Of a stretch of 64,000 nt of DNA, positions 49,967-58,935 are shown one piece after another (within the stretch, counting starts at the first letter, position 1; each line of letters begins with the position of its first letter). Below the pieces are notes generated by a model. That model saw only the letters and a program-made list of their open reading frames with translations, was not told where the DNA came from and did not search any database. Origin of the DNA: Ponticoccus litoralis (lineage in GTDB: Bacteria; Pseudomonadota; Alphaproteobacteria; Rhodobacterales; Rhodobacteraceae); NCBI RefSeq assembly GCF_039769985.1, contig NZ_JBDNCH010000002.1, forward strand, positions 1,488,001 to 1,552,000, written 5' to 3'. Made by a program: the position numbers and the translations under genes.

Positions 49967-51912
49967 ATGGTCAAGACGCTGATAACATGCGATTGTCTGG
50001 GCACGCAGACCATCGATGCAGAGGCCCTTTCACAGGCCACCGGCTGTGACGTGCGGCCCGCCTGTTCGGCCCTCTGCACCACCCAGATCGACCGCGCGGC
50101 AGAGGCCCTGACGCAGGGTGACACGATTTTCTGCTGCACCCAGGAGGCGGCGGTCTTCGAGGCCCTCGCCGAGGAACTGGCGGTCGCCCCGCCCCCCTGC
50201 TGGACCTGCGCGACCGCGCCGGGTGGAGCGACGATCCCGCCCCGAAACTGGCCAAAATGTCCGCGCTGACCGCCGAGGCCCTGCTGCCCGCCGCGCCGGA
50301 AAAGACCATGGACGTGATCTCGGACGGGCTGTGCCTGATCCTCGGCGCGCCCGAGGTGGCCCTGCCCGCCGCCGAGGCGCTGAAGGACCACCTTGGCGTC
50401 ACGGTGCTGCTGCCCGAAGGCTCTGACATCCCCGACACCCGCGCCTATGACGTGCTGACCGGCCAGCTGCGCCGCGCCAAGGGCGCTCTGGGCCAATTCG
50501 AGGTGGTCATCGACGCCCTGCGCATGGTGGAACCCGGCGGGCGTGGCCCGCTGACCCTGACCGAGCCGCGCGACGGCGGGGTCTCGGAATGCGATATCCT
50601 GCTGGACCTGCGCGGCGCCGCGCCGCTGTTCCCGGCGCATGAAAAGCGCGAAGGCTACCTGCGCGCCGATCCCGGCCACGCGGCGGCGGTGTCGGCGGCG
50701 GTGCTGGCGGCCTCGCATCTGACCGGCACCTTCGAGAAGGTGCTGCACGTGCGGATGGAGCCGCTGCTTTGCGCCCATTCCCGTGCCGAACAGACCGGCT
50801 GCACGCGCTGCCTGGATCTGTGCCCAACCGGCGCGATCACCCCCGCCGGGGAGCATGTGACCGTCGATCCGATGATCTGCGCGGGCTGCGGCGCCTGTTC
50901 CGCCGTCTGCCCCTCGGGCGCGATCACCTACGACGCCCCGCCGGTCGACGAGATCATGCGCCGCGTGCAGACCCTTGCGCAGGCCTACCTCAAGGCGGGC
51001 GGCACGACCCCGCGCCTGCTGGCACATGACGCCCACGGGGCCGAGATGATCCGCCTTGCCGCGCGCCATGGTGCGGGCCTGCCCGCCGACGTGATCCCGC
51101 TGGAGCTGCCCAAGCTGGGCGCCTTCGGCCATGCCCAGATCGTCGCCGCGCTGGGGGCTGGGTTCGCCTCTGTCAGCCTGCTGCCCGGCCCCGGGTTCGA
51201 ACGCGATGCCGTCGAGGCGCAGGTCGCGCTGGCCCGCGCCATCGGCGGTGACATGGCGGTGCAGCTGCTGGAACCCGCCGACCCCGACGCGATGACCGAC
51301 GTCCTCTATGGCGAAGAAGCCCCGGCCGCGGTCGCGCAGCCGGTCCGCCCCATGGGCACGCAGCGCCAGATCACCCGCCTTGCGGCCCGCGCCCTGCACC
51401 CCGAGACCGAGGTACTGAACCTGCCCGCTGGCGCGCCCTACGGCGCGGTGCTGGTGGATCAGGAGTCGTGTACGCTCTGCCTGTCCTGCGTCTCGCTCTG
51501 CCCCTCGGGCGCGCTTGGCGACAACCCCGACCGGCCCGAGCTGCGCTTTCAGGAGGACGCCTGCCTGCAATGCGGCCTCTGCGCCAACATCTGCCCCGAG
51601 GATGCCATCACGCTGGAGCCGCGCCTCGACCTGACGCAGGCGGCGCTAAGCCAGCGCGTCCTGAAAGAGGAAGAACCCTTCCCCTGCATCGAATGCGGCG
51701 CGCTTTTCGGCGTGAAATCCACCATCGAGCGGATCACGGAAAAGCTGTCCTCGCATGCGATGTTCGCGGGCGACAAGCTGCGGATGATCCAGATGTGCGA
51801 CGATTGCCGGGTGAACGCGCAGTTCCACGCCGAGGACAACCCCTTCGCGGGCAAGGAGCGTCCGCGCCCGCGCACCACCGACGACTACCTCAGCAAGCGG
51901 CGCGATCACTGA
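49967..51912 (+). CDS. Multi-[4Fe-4S] cluster protein of the formate dehydrogenase island (frameshifted)
   Basis: About 648 residues. The N-terminus, VKTLITCDCLGTQTIDAEAL, precedes a domain of unknown fold. Ferredoxin-type pairs follow: CTRCLDLCPTGAITP with CAGCGACSAVCPSGAITY, then CTLCLSCVSLCPSGALG with CLQCGLCANICPEDAITL, and a later CIECG. The frame breaks at 50192-50197, where six C need to be seven to give APPPLLDLRDRAGW. AGAGGAGG precedes the ATG. It is divergent from the fdh operon and its end overlaps the convergent cytochrome fusion gene by 23 bases. A cytoplasmic electron-transfer or Fe-S donor role is likely but unproven. Confidence 0.85.
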
Positions 51913-52642
51913 TGCGCAAGCGGCGCCCCCGGTCTGCGGCCTGCATCGCGGCGACATAGGCCAGCACCGCGTCGACCTCGTCGAGCGTCAGCTCGATGGG
52001 CACGATGGGGCTGGGCCGCGCGATGTCGAAGGGCGGCGTGACCTCTTCGATCTGGGTGAAGGCCGGGTGCGGGTTCAGCGCGTAGAATCCGGCAAAGCGC
52101 GCCTCCCAGTCGGGCAGGCCGCGCAGGAGGGAAAAGCTGGGCGTCGAGCCGATGCCCATCACGCCGCCGCCCGGCTCGACCCTGTGGCAGCGGGTGCATT
52201 TCACCCGCGCAACGGTCAGCCCCAGCGCCGGGTCGCCATCCATCACCGGGACCGCGTCCTGAACCTCTGCCACCTCGGCGGCGGTGAAGAGCGGCGCGCC
52301 CTCGGGCGCGTAGGACAGCACCGTGGTCAGGCCGATCTCGCCGCCCAGCCAGTCGGCGAAGCGGTCGGTCCATTCGGTCTGATCGGTGACCTGCATGGCC
52401 CAGACCTGCCCGCCGCCCTGAAACAGCGGCACGCCTGTCGCACCCAGCACCACCTGCGCGGCCTCGGGCGTATCAACCAGATCCACGCGCACCTGCGTCT
52501 TCAGCTTGAAGCGGGGCAGCGCATAGTCCAGCAGGCCGGTGTCCACCAGCGCGGGCGGGGCGTAAAGCGCGACCGCCCGATCCTGTGCCGCGGCCTTGAA
52601 GGGCAGCACCGCAAGGACCAGTATCAGCAACCAGACACGCAT
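51890..52642 (-). CDS. Oxyanion-binding-protein-like domain fused to cytochrome c
   Basis: 250 residues. A signal peptide (MRVWLLILVLAVLPFKAAAQ) is followed by about 100 residues resembling the start of TupA: VALYAPPALVDTGLLDYALP aligns with the TTSTxxSGLYDHLLP segment, but the TTST ligand residues are not conserved. The second half is a c-type cytochrome with CTRCH and a possible distal Met. It runs opposite to its neighbours, between the ferredoxin-like gene and DUF6494. It could be a periplasmic haem partner of the formate dehydrogenase; the binding-protein likeness is my reading. Confidence 0.7.
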   Translation of the reverse strand: MRVWLLILVLAVLPFKAAAQDRAVALYAPPALVDTGLLDYALPRFKLKTQVRVDLVDTPEAAQVVLGATGVPLFQGGGQVWAMQVTDQTEWTDRFADWLGGEIGLTTVLSYAPEGAPLFTAAEVAEVQDAVPVMDGDPALGLTVARVKCTRCHRVEPGGGVMGIGSTPSFSLLRGLPDWEARFAGFYALNPHPAFTQIEEVTPPFDIARPSPIVPIELTLDEVDAVLAYVAAMQAADRGRRLRISDRAAC

Positions 52643-52696
52643 GGCGCAGCCTAGGCCGCGCCAGAGCGATCCGTCAACGACCATGGGAGAGACGAG

Positions 52697-52888
52697 ATGA
52701 GCGACGATTTCAACATGTCGATGCGCAAGTTCCTGAAGCAGGTGGGCGTCACCTCGCAGCAGGCCATCGAGGAAGCCATGCGCGAGCATGACACCGCCGG
52801 CAAGGCCTACAGGGTCAAGGCCGTCGTCACCATCGAGGAACTGGACCTGACCCACGAGGTCACCGGCGAGATCAAGGGACAATCCTGA
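52697..52888 (+). CDS. DUF6494 family small protein
   Basis: 63 residues, starting MSDDFNMSMRKFLKQVGVTS with a helical N-half and a beta-rich C-half (YRVKAVVTIEELDLTHEVTG). GGGAGAGACGAG precedes the ATG. Its stop is followed at once by the apbC GTG (TGAGTG), so the two are coupled. No function is known. Confidence 0.8.
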   Translation: MSDDFNMSMRKFLKQVGVTSQQAIEEAMREHDTAGKAYRVKAVVTIEELDLTHEVTGEIKGQS

Positions 52889-53950
52889 GTGCCTGACCGC
52901 GACGAGGTTCTGACCCTTCTCAAGGGGATCAAGGGGCCGGGGGGCGAGGATATCGTCTCTTCCGGCGTCATGCGTGCATTGAACGTGGCAGAGGACGGGG
53001 CCGTGCGCTTCGTCATGGAGGTGCCGCCCAAGCAGGCCGCCCAGTGGCAGCCCGTGCAGGCCCAGGCCGAGACGGCGCTGAAGGCCGCCGGCGCGCCCAA
53101 GGTGATGATCGCGCTGACCGGGCATACCGAAAAGGCGCCGCCGCCGGACCTGAAACCGCAGCGCCGGGCAGAGCCTGCAGGCCCGCAGAAGATCCCCGGC
53201 GTGAACCACCTGATCGCGGTGGCCTCGGGCAAGGGCGGCGTGGGCAAATCCACCGTCTCGGCCAACCTCGCCTGTGCGCTGGCGGCGCAGGGGCGGCGCG
53301 TGGGGCTTCTGGACGCCGACGTCTACGGGCCCTCGCAGCCGCGCATGCTGGGCGTGTCCGGGCGGCCCGCCTCGCCCGACGGCAAGACCATCCTGCCGCT
53401 GCGCAACCATGGCGTCACGATGATGTCCATTGGCCTGATGACCAACGAGGACCAGGCCGTGGTCTGGCGCGGCCCGATGCTGATGGGCGCGCTGCAACAG
53501 ATGATGATGCAGGTGCAATGGGGCGCGCTCGACGTGCTGATCGTGGACCTGCCGCCGGGCACCGGCGACGTGCAGATGACGCTGGCGCAGAAGGCGCAGG
53601 TCGATGGCGCGGTGATCGTCAGCACCCCGCAGGACGTGGCGCTTCTGGACGCGCGCAAGGGGCTGGACATGTTCAAGCAGCTGAAGGTGCCGATCCTCGG
53701 CATGATCGAGAACATGTCGACGCATATCTGTTCGAACTGCGGGCATGAGGAACATGTCTTCGGCCATGGCGGCGTCGCGGCAGAGGCGGCCAAGCTGGGC
53801 GTGCCCCTTCTGGCAGAGGTGCCGCTGGACCTGCAGATCCGGCTGGCCTCGGACGGCGGCGCACCCATCGTGGTCAGCCAGCCCGACAGCCCGCAGGCGC
53901 AGGCCTTCCACGCCATCGCCAAGGCGCTGGTGGATCAGGGCGTCGCATGA
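52889..53950 (+). CDS. apbC: Mrp/ApbC Fe-S cluster carrier ATPase
   Basis: 353 residues from a GTG start. The N-terminal MIP18/DUF59 domain (about 1-85) precedes a deviant Walker A VASGKGGVGKSTVSANLACA, LPPGTGDVQMTLAQ, and the cluster-ligating CSNCGH motif in ENMSTHICSNCGHEEHVFG. It assembles or carries [4Fe-4S] clusters in the cytoplasm. Placement in this operon suggests a dedicated carrier for the formate dehydrogenase Fe-S proteins, although it could be the cell's general ApbC. Confidence 0.92.
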   Translation: MPDRDEVLTLLKGIKGPGGEDIVSSGVMRALNVAEDGAVRFVMEVPPKQAAQWQPVQAQAETALKAAGAPKVMIALTGHTEKAPPPDLKPQRRAEPAGPQKIPGVNHLIAVASGKGGVGKSTVSANLACALAAQGRRVGLLDADVYGPSQPRMLGVSGRPASPDGKTILPLRNHGVTMMSIGLMTNEDQAVVWRGPMLMGALQQMMMQVQWGALDVLIVDLPPGTGDVQMTLAQKAQVDGAVIVSTPQDVALLDARKGLDMFKQLKVPILGMIENMSTHICSNCGHEEHVFGHGGVAAEAAKLGVPLLAEVPLDLQIRLASDGGAPIVVSQPDSPQAQAFHAIAKALVDQGVA

Positions 53951-54651
53951 CGGAGGCGCTGACCTTCCCCCCGGCCATGCATGGCGAGGCGGTCACCCGC
54001 GACCCGGCAGAGGCCGCCGTGCTGCGCGCCATTCAGGGCGTGGACGCGGGCCTCGTGACCTGGCGCGTGGCCGCCGACCGGGTGGGCGCGGCGCTGGTGC
54101 TGGCGCCCGAAGTGGCGCTGGCGCAGGCCATGGCCATGCTGCCGCTCTGCGGCGTCGGCTTCCAGAACGCATTGGGCGCGCTGGCCCCGCCAGAGGTCGC
54201 GGTGCATCTGGACTGGAACGGCGGCCTGCGCGTCAACGGCGCCGGTTGCGGGCGGATGCGGGTCTTTGCGGCGACGCAGGACCCTGCCCTGCAACCCGAC
54301 TGGCTGGTGGTTTCCTTCGACCTCGACCTCTTGCCCACGCAGCAAGAGACCGGCCTGACCCCCGACCGTACCGCGCTTTTCGTCGAGGGCTGCGCCGATG
54401 TCGATCCGGCGCGGCTGGTCGAAAGCTGGGCGCGGCACACGCTGGCGTGGATTGCCCGCTGGGAAGACGAAGGCCCCCGCCCGCTGCACGCGGAATGGCG
54501 CGGGCTGGCGCATGGCATCGGTGACGAGGTCACGCAGGGCGGGGCCACCGGCACCTTCCTCGGCGTGGACGAGGACTTTGGCATGCTGCTGCGCGTCGGC
54601 AAGGACACGCAGGCCATCCCGCTTACGACGCTTCTGGAGGACACCCCGTGA
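53947..54651 (+). CDS. Biotin/lipoate ligase-like DUF4444 protein
   Basis: 234 residues with a biotin/lipoate-protein-ligase-like core (AALVLAPEVALAQAMAMLPL, VHLDWNGGLRVNGAGCGRMR) and a C-terminal DUF4444 domain (GIGDEVTQGGATGTFLGVDE). The GRGRxGR motif of true biotin ligases is not present, so ligase activity is doubtful. The ATG overlaps the apbC stop and the gene overlaps DUF6505. Function unknown. Confidence 0.75.
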   Translation: MTEALTFPPAMHGEAVTRDPAEAAVLRAIQGVDAGLVTWRVAADRVGAALVLAPEVALAQAMAMLPLCGVGFQNALGALAPPEVAVHLDWNGGLRVNGAGCGRMRVFAATQDPALQPDWLVVSFDLDLLPTQQETGLTPDRTALFVEGCADVDPARLVESWARHTLAWIARWEDEGPRPLHAEWRGLAHGIGDEVTQGGATGTFLGVDEDFGMLLRVGKDTQAIPLTTLLEDTP

Positions 54652-55229
54652 AACTGGCAAGGGCCATCCATTTCGACGAAAGCGACCAGTTCGTCTTTGC
54701 CTCTCCGGCGCGGACCGGCGAGTGGTGCATCTCCGGCGGGTTTGAGTTCTCGGACTGGACCGAGGGCGACCTTGTCGGCAAGGCGCGGCAGGCCTTCGCC
54801 AACGGCTGGCTGGGGCTGGAAACCTTCGGGCGCGTGACCTTCGTCGCCGTGACGCAGGCGGAGGCCTCCGAGATCGAGGCGCTGGAAATCGCCCTGGCGC
54901 AGCATTTCGTCACCTACTACGGCGCGCCCTCGGTCGAGGCCGCCCGCCCGGTCGCCCGCGAAGAGATCTTCCACATGGGCGACCTCTGCGAGGATCACGA
55001 CCCGAACACGCTGCTGACCGTGGTGCGCGAGCTCTCCGATGCCGGGGTCCGCGAGGCCTTCCGCGTGATCGAGGCGGATCAGGCGGACCTGTCGCAATTC
55101 GCCGTGCACGGCGATGCAGAGCCGCTGCACGCTCACGACCACGGGCACGACCACGGGCACGGCCATGGCGACGATCATGGCGACGGCCCGGGGCAGGGCC
55201 ACGTCCACGGCCCGGGCTGCAAGCATTGA
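54648..55229 (+). CDS. DUF6505 protein with a histidine-rich metal-binding tail
   Basis: 193 residues. The body (about 1-160) starts MKLARAIHFDESDQFVFASP and includes HFVTYYGAPSVEAARPVARE and FHMGDLCEDHDPNTLL. The last 33 residues are dominated by His, Asp and Gly (HAHDHGHDHGHGHG and onward, ending CKH). Such tails store or deliver Ni, Zn or similar ions. It is coupled to the DUF4444 gene. The tail may serve metal handling in the island; this is inference. Confidence 0.75.
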   Translation: MKLARAIHFDESDQFVFASPARTGEWCISGGFEFSDWTEGDLVGKARQAFANGWLGLETFGRVTFVAVTQAEASEIEALEIALAQHFVTYYGAPSVEAARPVAREEIFHMGDLCEDHDPNTLLTVVRELSDAGVREAFRVIEADQADLSQFAVHGDAEPLHAHDHGHDHGHGHGDDHGDGPGQGHVHGPGCKH

Positions 55230-55239
55230 GCGCGGCCCG

Positions 55240-57201
55240 GTGACCGGCGCGGCGCGGCGCGGGCTGTTGCGGACCATTCGCGTCCGCCTGCTGTTCCTCG
55301 CGCTGGCGCCGCTGGTCATCCTGATGCCGCTGCTTCTGCTTCTGGGCATGACGCGCTGGACTTCGGATTACGACAAGGTCCTGATCGCAAACGTCGAATC
55401 CGATCTTCGGATCGCGGAACAATACCTGTCGCGGATCATGCGGACGACGGGCGACGAGCTGGCGGGCGTGGCCGAGTCGGTCGAGTTCGCCGCCGTGCTG
55501 GACGCCCCGCCCGAGACGCAGGCCTCTTTCTTCGCGGGCAAGCGGCAGGCGCTGGGGCTGGACTTCCTCACCTTCGTGCCCGAGGGCACCGAGGCGCGCT
55601 GGCCGGTGATCCGCAATGCGCTGGACGGTCAGGCCGCCACCGCCATCGACCTCTTCGGACCCGAGGTTCTGGCCAGTTTTCCCGGCGCGCTGGAGCAGCG
55701 GGCGAAGATCGACCTGATCCCCACCCGCGCCGCCGTGCCCACAGACCGCGCCGCCGAGGATCGCGGCATGGTCGTGCATTCCGCCGCCCCGGTGCGGCTG
55801 AACGGCAAGGCGGGCGCGCTGGTGGGCGGTATCCTTCTGAACCGCAACCTGACCTTCATCGATACGATCAACGCGCTGGTCTACCTGAACGCCATCACCG
55901 GAGGCGACCGGCAGGGCACCGCGACGCTGTTCCTCGACGATGTGCGCATTTCCACCAATGTCCGCCTCTTCGAGGACGTGCGCGCCCTTGGCACCCGCGT
56001 CAGCGCCGAGGTCCGCCACGCGGTGCTTGACGAAGGCCAGACCTGGCTCGACCGGGCCTTCGTGGTGAACGAGTGGTATATCTCGGGCTACCTGCCCCTG
56101 CGCGACAGCTTCGACCGGCCCGTGGGGATGCTCTATGTCGGTTTCCTCGAGGCGCCTTTCGCCGCCGCCAAGCGCAAGGCCTACCTGACCATGCTGGCCG
56201 CCTTCGCGGGCGTGCTGCTGCTGTCGGTGCCGCTGTTCCTGTGGCTGGCCAAGGGCGTCTTCGCGCCGCTGGAGCAGATGACCCAGACCATGCGCCGGGT
56301 GCGCGAGGGCAACCTGTCCGCGCGCAACGGCGTGCGGCGGTCCTCGGACGAGATCGGGCAGGTCGCGGGACATCTCGACGACCTGCTGGATCAGGTGCAG
56401 GACCGCGACGCCCGCCTGCGCGCCTGGGCCGAGGAACTGGAACAACGGGTCGAGGACCGCACCGCAGAGCTGCGCGAGGCCAATGCCAAGCTGGAAGACA
56501 CATGGCGACAGCTGGTCATGAGCGAGAAACTGGCCTCGATCGGCGAGATCACGGCGGGGGTCGCGCATGAGATCAACAACCCCGTCGCCGTCATTCAGGG
56601 CAACCTCGACGTGTTACGCGAGACGCTGGGCGCGCGGTCGGCCCCCGTCGAGACTGAGATCGCGCTGATCGACGCGCAGGTCGGGCGGATCAACTCGATC
56701 GTCGGCAAGCTGCTGCAATTCGCGCGGCCCGACGACTATGCCGGAACCGATGAGGCGGTGGCGCTGGCGCCGGTGGTGCGCGACTGCCTCGTGCTGGTGG
56801 ACCACGTGCTGTCGCGCGCCGATGTCCGGGTCAGGGCCGATCTTCATGAAGAAACCCCGCCCGTGCGCATCGGGCGCGGCGAGATACAGCAGGTGGTCAT
56901 CAACCTTCTGGTGAACGCTGTGCACGCGATGGAGGTGGAGGGCACGATCTTCCTGACGCTGCGGCCAGAGACCCGGGACCGCGACGGCGCGCTGCTGATC
57001 GTCCGCGACACCGGCCCGGGCGTACCGGCGGCGCTGGTGGACACGGTCTTCGACCCCTTCTTCACCACCAAGCAGGCCGAGGGCACGGGGCTGGGCCTGT
57101 CGATCTCGCAGACGCTGGTGCAGCGCGCCGGGGGCCGCATCACCTACCGCAACCCGCCCGAGGGCGGCGCCGAGTTCTCTGTCTGGCTGCCCGCTGCCTG
57201 A
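55240..57201 (+). CDS. Membrane sensor histidine kinase, probable partner of the response regulator at 39.7-41.0 kb
   Basis: About 653 residues from a GTG at 55240 (weak ribosome site, start uncertain). Membrane spans at about 15-38 and 315-337 enclose a periplasmic Cache-type sensor domain. A HAMP domain and coiled coil follow, then the H box KLASIGEITAGVAHEINNP (His near 444) and a HATPase with NLLVNAVHAM, DTGPGVP and GTGLGLSISQTLV. The H box is of the NtrB/DctB class that pairs with NtrC-type regulators. It begins ten bases after DUF6505 and is the last gene before modABC. Confidence 0.88.
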   Translation: MTGAARRGLLRTIRVRLLFLALAPLVILMPLLLLLGMTRWTSDYDKVLIANVESDLRIAEQYLSRIMRTTGDELAGVAESVEFAAVLDAPPETQASFFAGKRQALGLDFLTFVPEGTEARWPVIRNALDGQAATAIDLFGPEVLASFPGALEQRAKIDLIPTRAAVPTDRAAEDRGMVVHSAAPVRLNGKAGALVGGILLNRNLTFIDTINALVYLNAITGGDRQGTATLFLDDVRISTNVRLFEDVRALGTRVSAEVRHAVLDEGQTWLDRAFVVNEWYISGYLPLRDSFDRPVGMLYVGFLEAPFAAAKRKAYLTMLAAFAGVLLLSVPLFLWLAKGVFAPLEQMTQTMRRVREGNLSARNGVRRSSDEIGQVAGHLDDLLDQVQDRDARLRAWAEELEQRVEDRTAELREANAKLEDTWRQLVMSEKLASIGEITAGVAHEINNPVAVIQGNLDVLRETLGARSAPVETEIALIDAQVGRINSIVGKLLQFARPDDYAGTDEAVALAPVVRDCLVLVDHVLSRADVRVRADLHEETPPVRIGRGEIQQVVINLLVNAVHAMEVEGTIFLTLRPETRDRDGALLIVRDTGPGVPAALVDTVFDPFFTTKQAEGTGLGLSISQTLVQRAGGRITYRNPPEGGAEFSVWLPAA

Positions 57202-57493
57202 CGGCCCCCTGCGGGACCGGCTGCGCTGCGGAGCGGGCGCAATCCTGCGCGGCGCAGGTCGCGGAAACGGACGCGCCGTGGGTCCGGCTCTGCCTCTGAC
57301 AGCGCGCGCCACAGGATAGGGTCGCTGCGGGGCCAGCGCCCGGACTTGCGGCGCACGAGCCGTCACAGCCCGGGGCGCTGCCTATCCGGCTGCCCTGCGT
57401 CGCCCGCGCCGCCCCAACCGGCTTCATCGCGCAAGCGGGATACTGGACAAAGGCCCACTGGCACGCCCCCGCAAGCCGTGGCATCAATCGGGC
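57202..57493. other. Gap upstream of modABC
   Basis: No gene is visible in these 292 bases. A TGGCACG sequence at 57459 resembles a sigma54 -24 box, but the -12 spacing is one base short. No ModE-type palindrome was recognised. Confidence 0.5.
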
Positions 57494-58243
57494 ATGACAC
57501 GCACCCTGACCCTGCTTCTCGCCCTGACCCTCGGTTCCGCCGCGACCGCCGAGCAGGTCACCGTCTTTGCCGCCGCAAGCCTGAAGACCGCGCTCGACGA
57601 GATCGCCACCGCCTACGAGGCGGCCAGCGGCGACACCGTGGTGCTGTCCTACGCCGGGTCCTCGGCGCTGGCCCGCCAGATCCAGCAGGGCGCGCCCGCG
57701 CAGGTCTTCGTCTCTGCCAACACCGCGTGGATGGACGTCCTGCAAGAGGACGGGCTGATCGCCGAAGACACCCGCGCGGACCTCTTGGCCAACCGGCTGG
57801 CTCTGGTGGCGCATGGGCCCTCCGCGCCGGTCGAGATCACGCCCGACCTCGATCTTGTCGGGATGCTGGGCGAGGGCCGCCTTGCCATGGCGCTGGTCGA
57901 CGCGGTCCCGGCGGGCCTCTACGGCAAGCAGGCGCTCACGACCCTTGACCTCTGGGAGAGCGTCTCGGGCAACGTGGCCCAGACCGACAACGTGCGCGCC
58001 GCGCTGGCGCTGGTCTCGCTGGGAGAGGCGCCCTTCGGCGTGACCTACCGCACCGACGCGCTGGCCGATCCGGGGGTCAGCATCGCGGGCCTCTTCCCCG
58101 AAGACAGCCACGACCCGATCACCTACCCCATGGCCGCGCGGACCGGGCAGGAGGCCTTGGCACAGCCCTTCCTGACCTACCTCTCCAGCCCAGAGGCCGC
58201 AGAGACCTTCGAAACGCACGGCTTCGCCGTTCTGGGGGACTGA
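57494..58243 (+). CDS. modA: Periplasmic molybdate-binding protein ModA
   Basis: 249 residues. The signal peptide (TLTLLLALTLGSAATA) is followed by the ModA signature VTVFAAASLKTALDEIATAY and SYAGSSALARQIQQGAPAQV, with oxyanion ligands in the AAASL and GSS segments. Later motifs are FVSANTAWMDVL and GVTYRTDALA. It supplies Mo for the formate dehydrogenase cofactor. The stop overlaps the modB start. Confidence 0.93.
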   Translation: MTRTLTLLLALTLGSAATAEQVTVFAAASLKTALDEIATAYEAASGDTVVLSYAGSSALARQIQQGAPAQVFVSANTAWMDVLQEDGLIAEDTRADLLANRLALVAHGPSAPVEITPDLDLVGMLGEGRLAMALVDAVPAGLYGKQALTTLDLWESVSGNVAQTDNVRAALALVSLGEAPFGVTYRTDALADPGVSIAGLFPEDSHDPITYPMAARTGQEALAQPFLTYLSSPEAAETFETHGFAVLGD

Positions 58244-58935
58244 TGGACTGGCTGACGCCGCAGGAATGGCAGGCGGTCGCCCTGTCCCTGCGCGTGTCCT
58301 TCTGGGCAATGCTGCTGTCTTTGCCCTTCGGCCTGTTCGTGGCCTACGCGCTGGCGCGCTGGCAGTTTCCCGGCAAGCAAGTCGTGAACGGGCTGGTGCA
58401 CCTGCCGCTGATCCTGCCGCCCGTGGTCACCGGCTACCTGCTGCTGATCACCTTCGGGACGCGCGGGCCGGTGGGGTCGCTGTTGCAGGAGGTCGGGATC
58501 ACCGTCGCCTTTCGCTGGACCGGCGCGGCGCTGGCCGCCGCGATTATGGCCTTTCCGCTGATGGTGCGTGCCATGCGCCTGTCGATCGAGGCGGTCGACC
58601 CGCGGCTTGAACAGGCCGCCGCCACGCTGGGCGCCTCGCGCGCCTGGGTCTTCGCCACCGTCACCCTGCCGCTGATCCTGCCCGGCATCCTGACCGGCGC
58701 CATCCTCGCCTTCGCCAAGGCCATGGGCGAGTTCGGGGCCACGATCACCTTCGTCTCGAACATCCCCGGGCAGACGCAGACCCTGCCCTCGGCCATCTAC
58801 GCGCTGTTGCAGGTACCGGGGGGCGAGGGATCGGCGCTGCGGCTGGTCGTGGTCTCTGTCGTGGTGGCCATGGGCGCGCTGCTGCTGTCGGAATGGCTGT
58901 CGCGGCGCGTGGCCGCCCGGATCGCCGGCGCATGA
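58243..58935 (+). CDS. modB: Molybdate ABC importer permease ModB
   Basis: 230-residue inner-membrane protein with five to six spans. LPLILPPVVTGYLLLITFGT, DPRLEQAAATLGASRAWVF and AFAKAMGEFGATITFVSNIP are ModB hallmarks, the second being the ATPase-coupling loop. It overlaps modA and modC. Confidence 0.94.
   Translation: MDWLTPQEWQAVALSLRVSFWAMLLSLPFGLFVAYALARWQFPGKQVVNGLVHLPLILPPVVTGYLLLITFGTRGPVGSLLQEVGITVAFRWTGAALAAAIMAFPLMVRAMRLSIEAVDPRLEQAAATLGASRAWVFATVTLPLILPGILTGAILAFAKAMGEFGATITFVSNIPGQTQTLPSAIYALLQVPGGEGSALRLVVVSVVVAMGALLLSEWLSRRVAARIAGA

Noticed and set aside
57459..57473. Sigma54 promoter before modA (TGGCACG...)
   Set aside because: The GG-to-GC spacing is nine, not ten, and the -12 box is CGC, not TTGC; one homopolymer error could alter this but it cannot be claimed.
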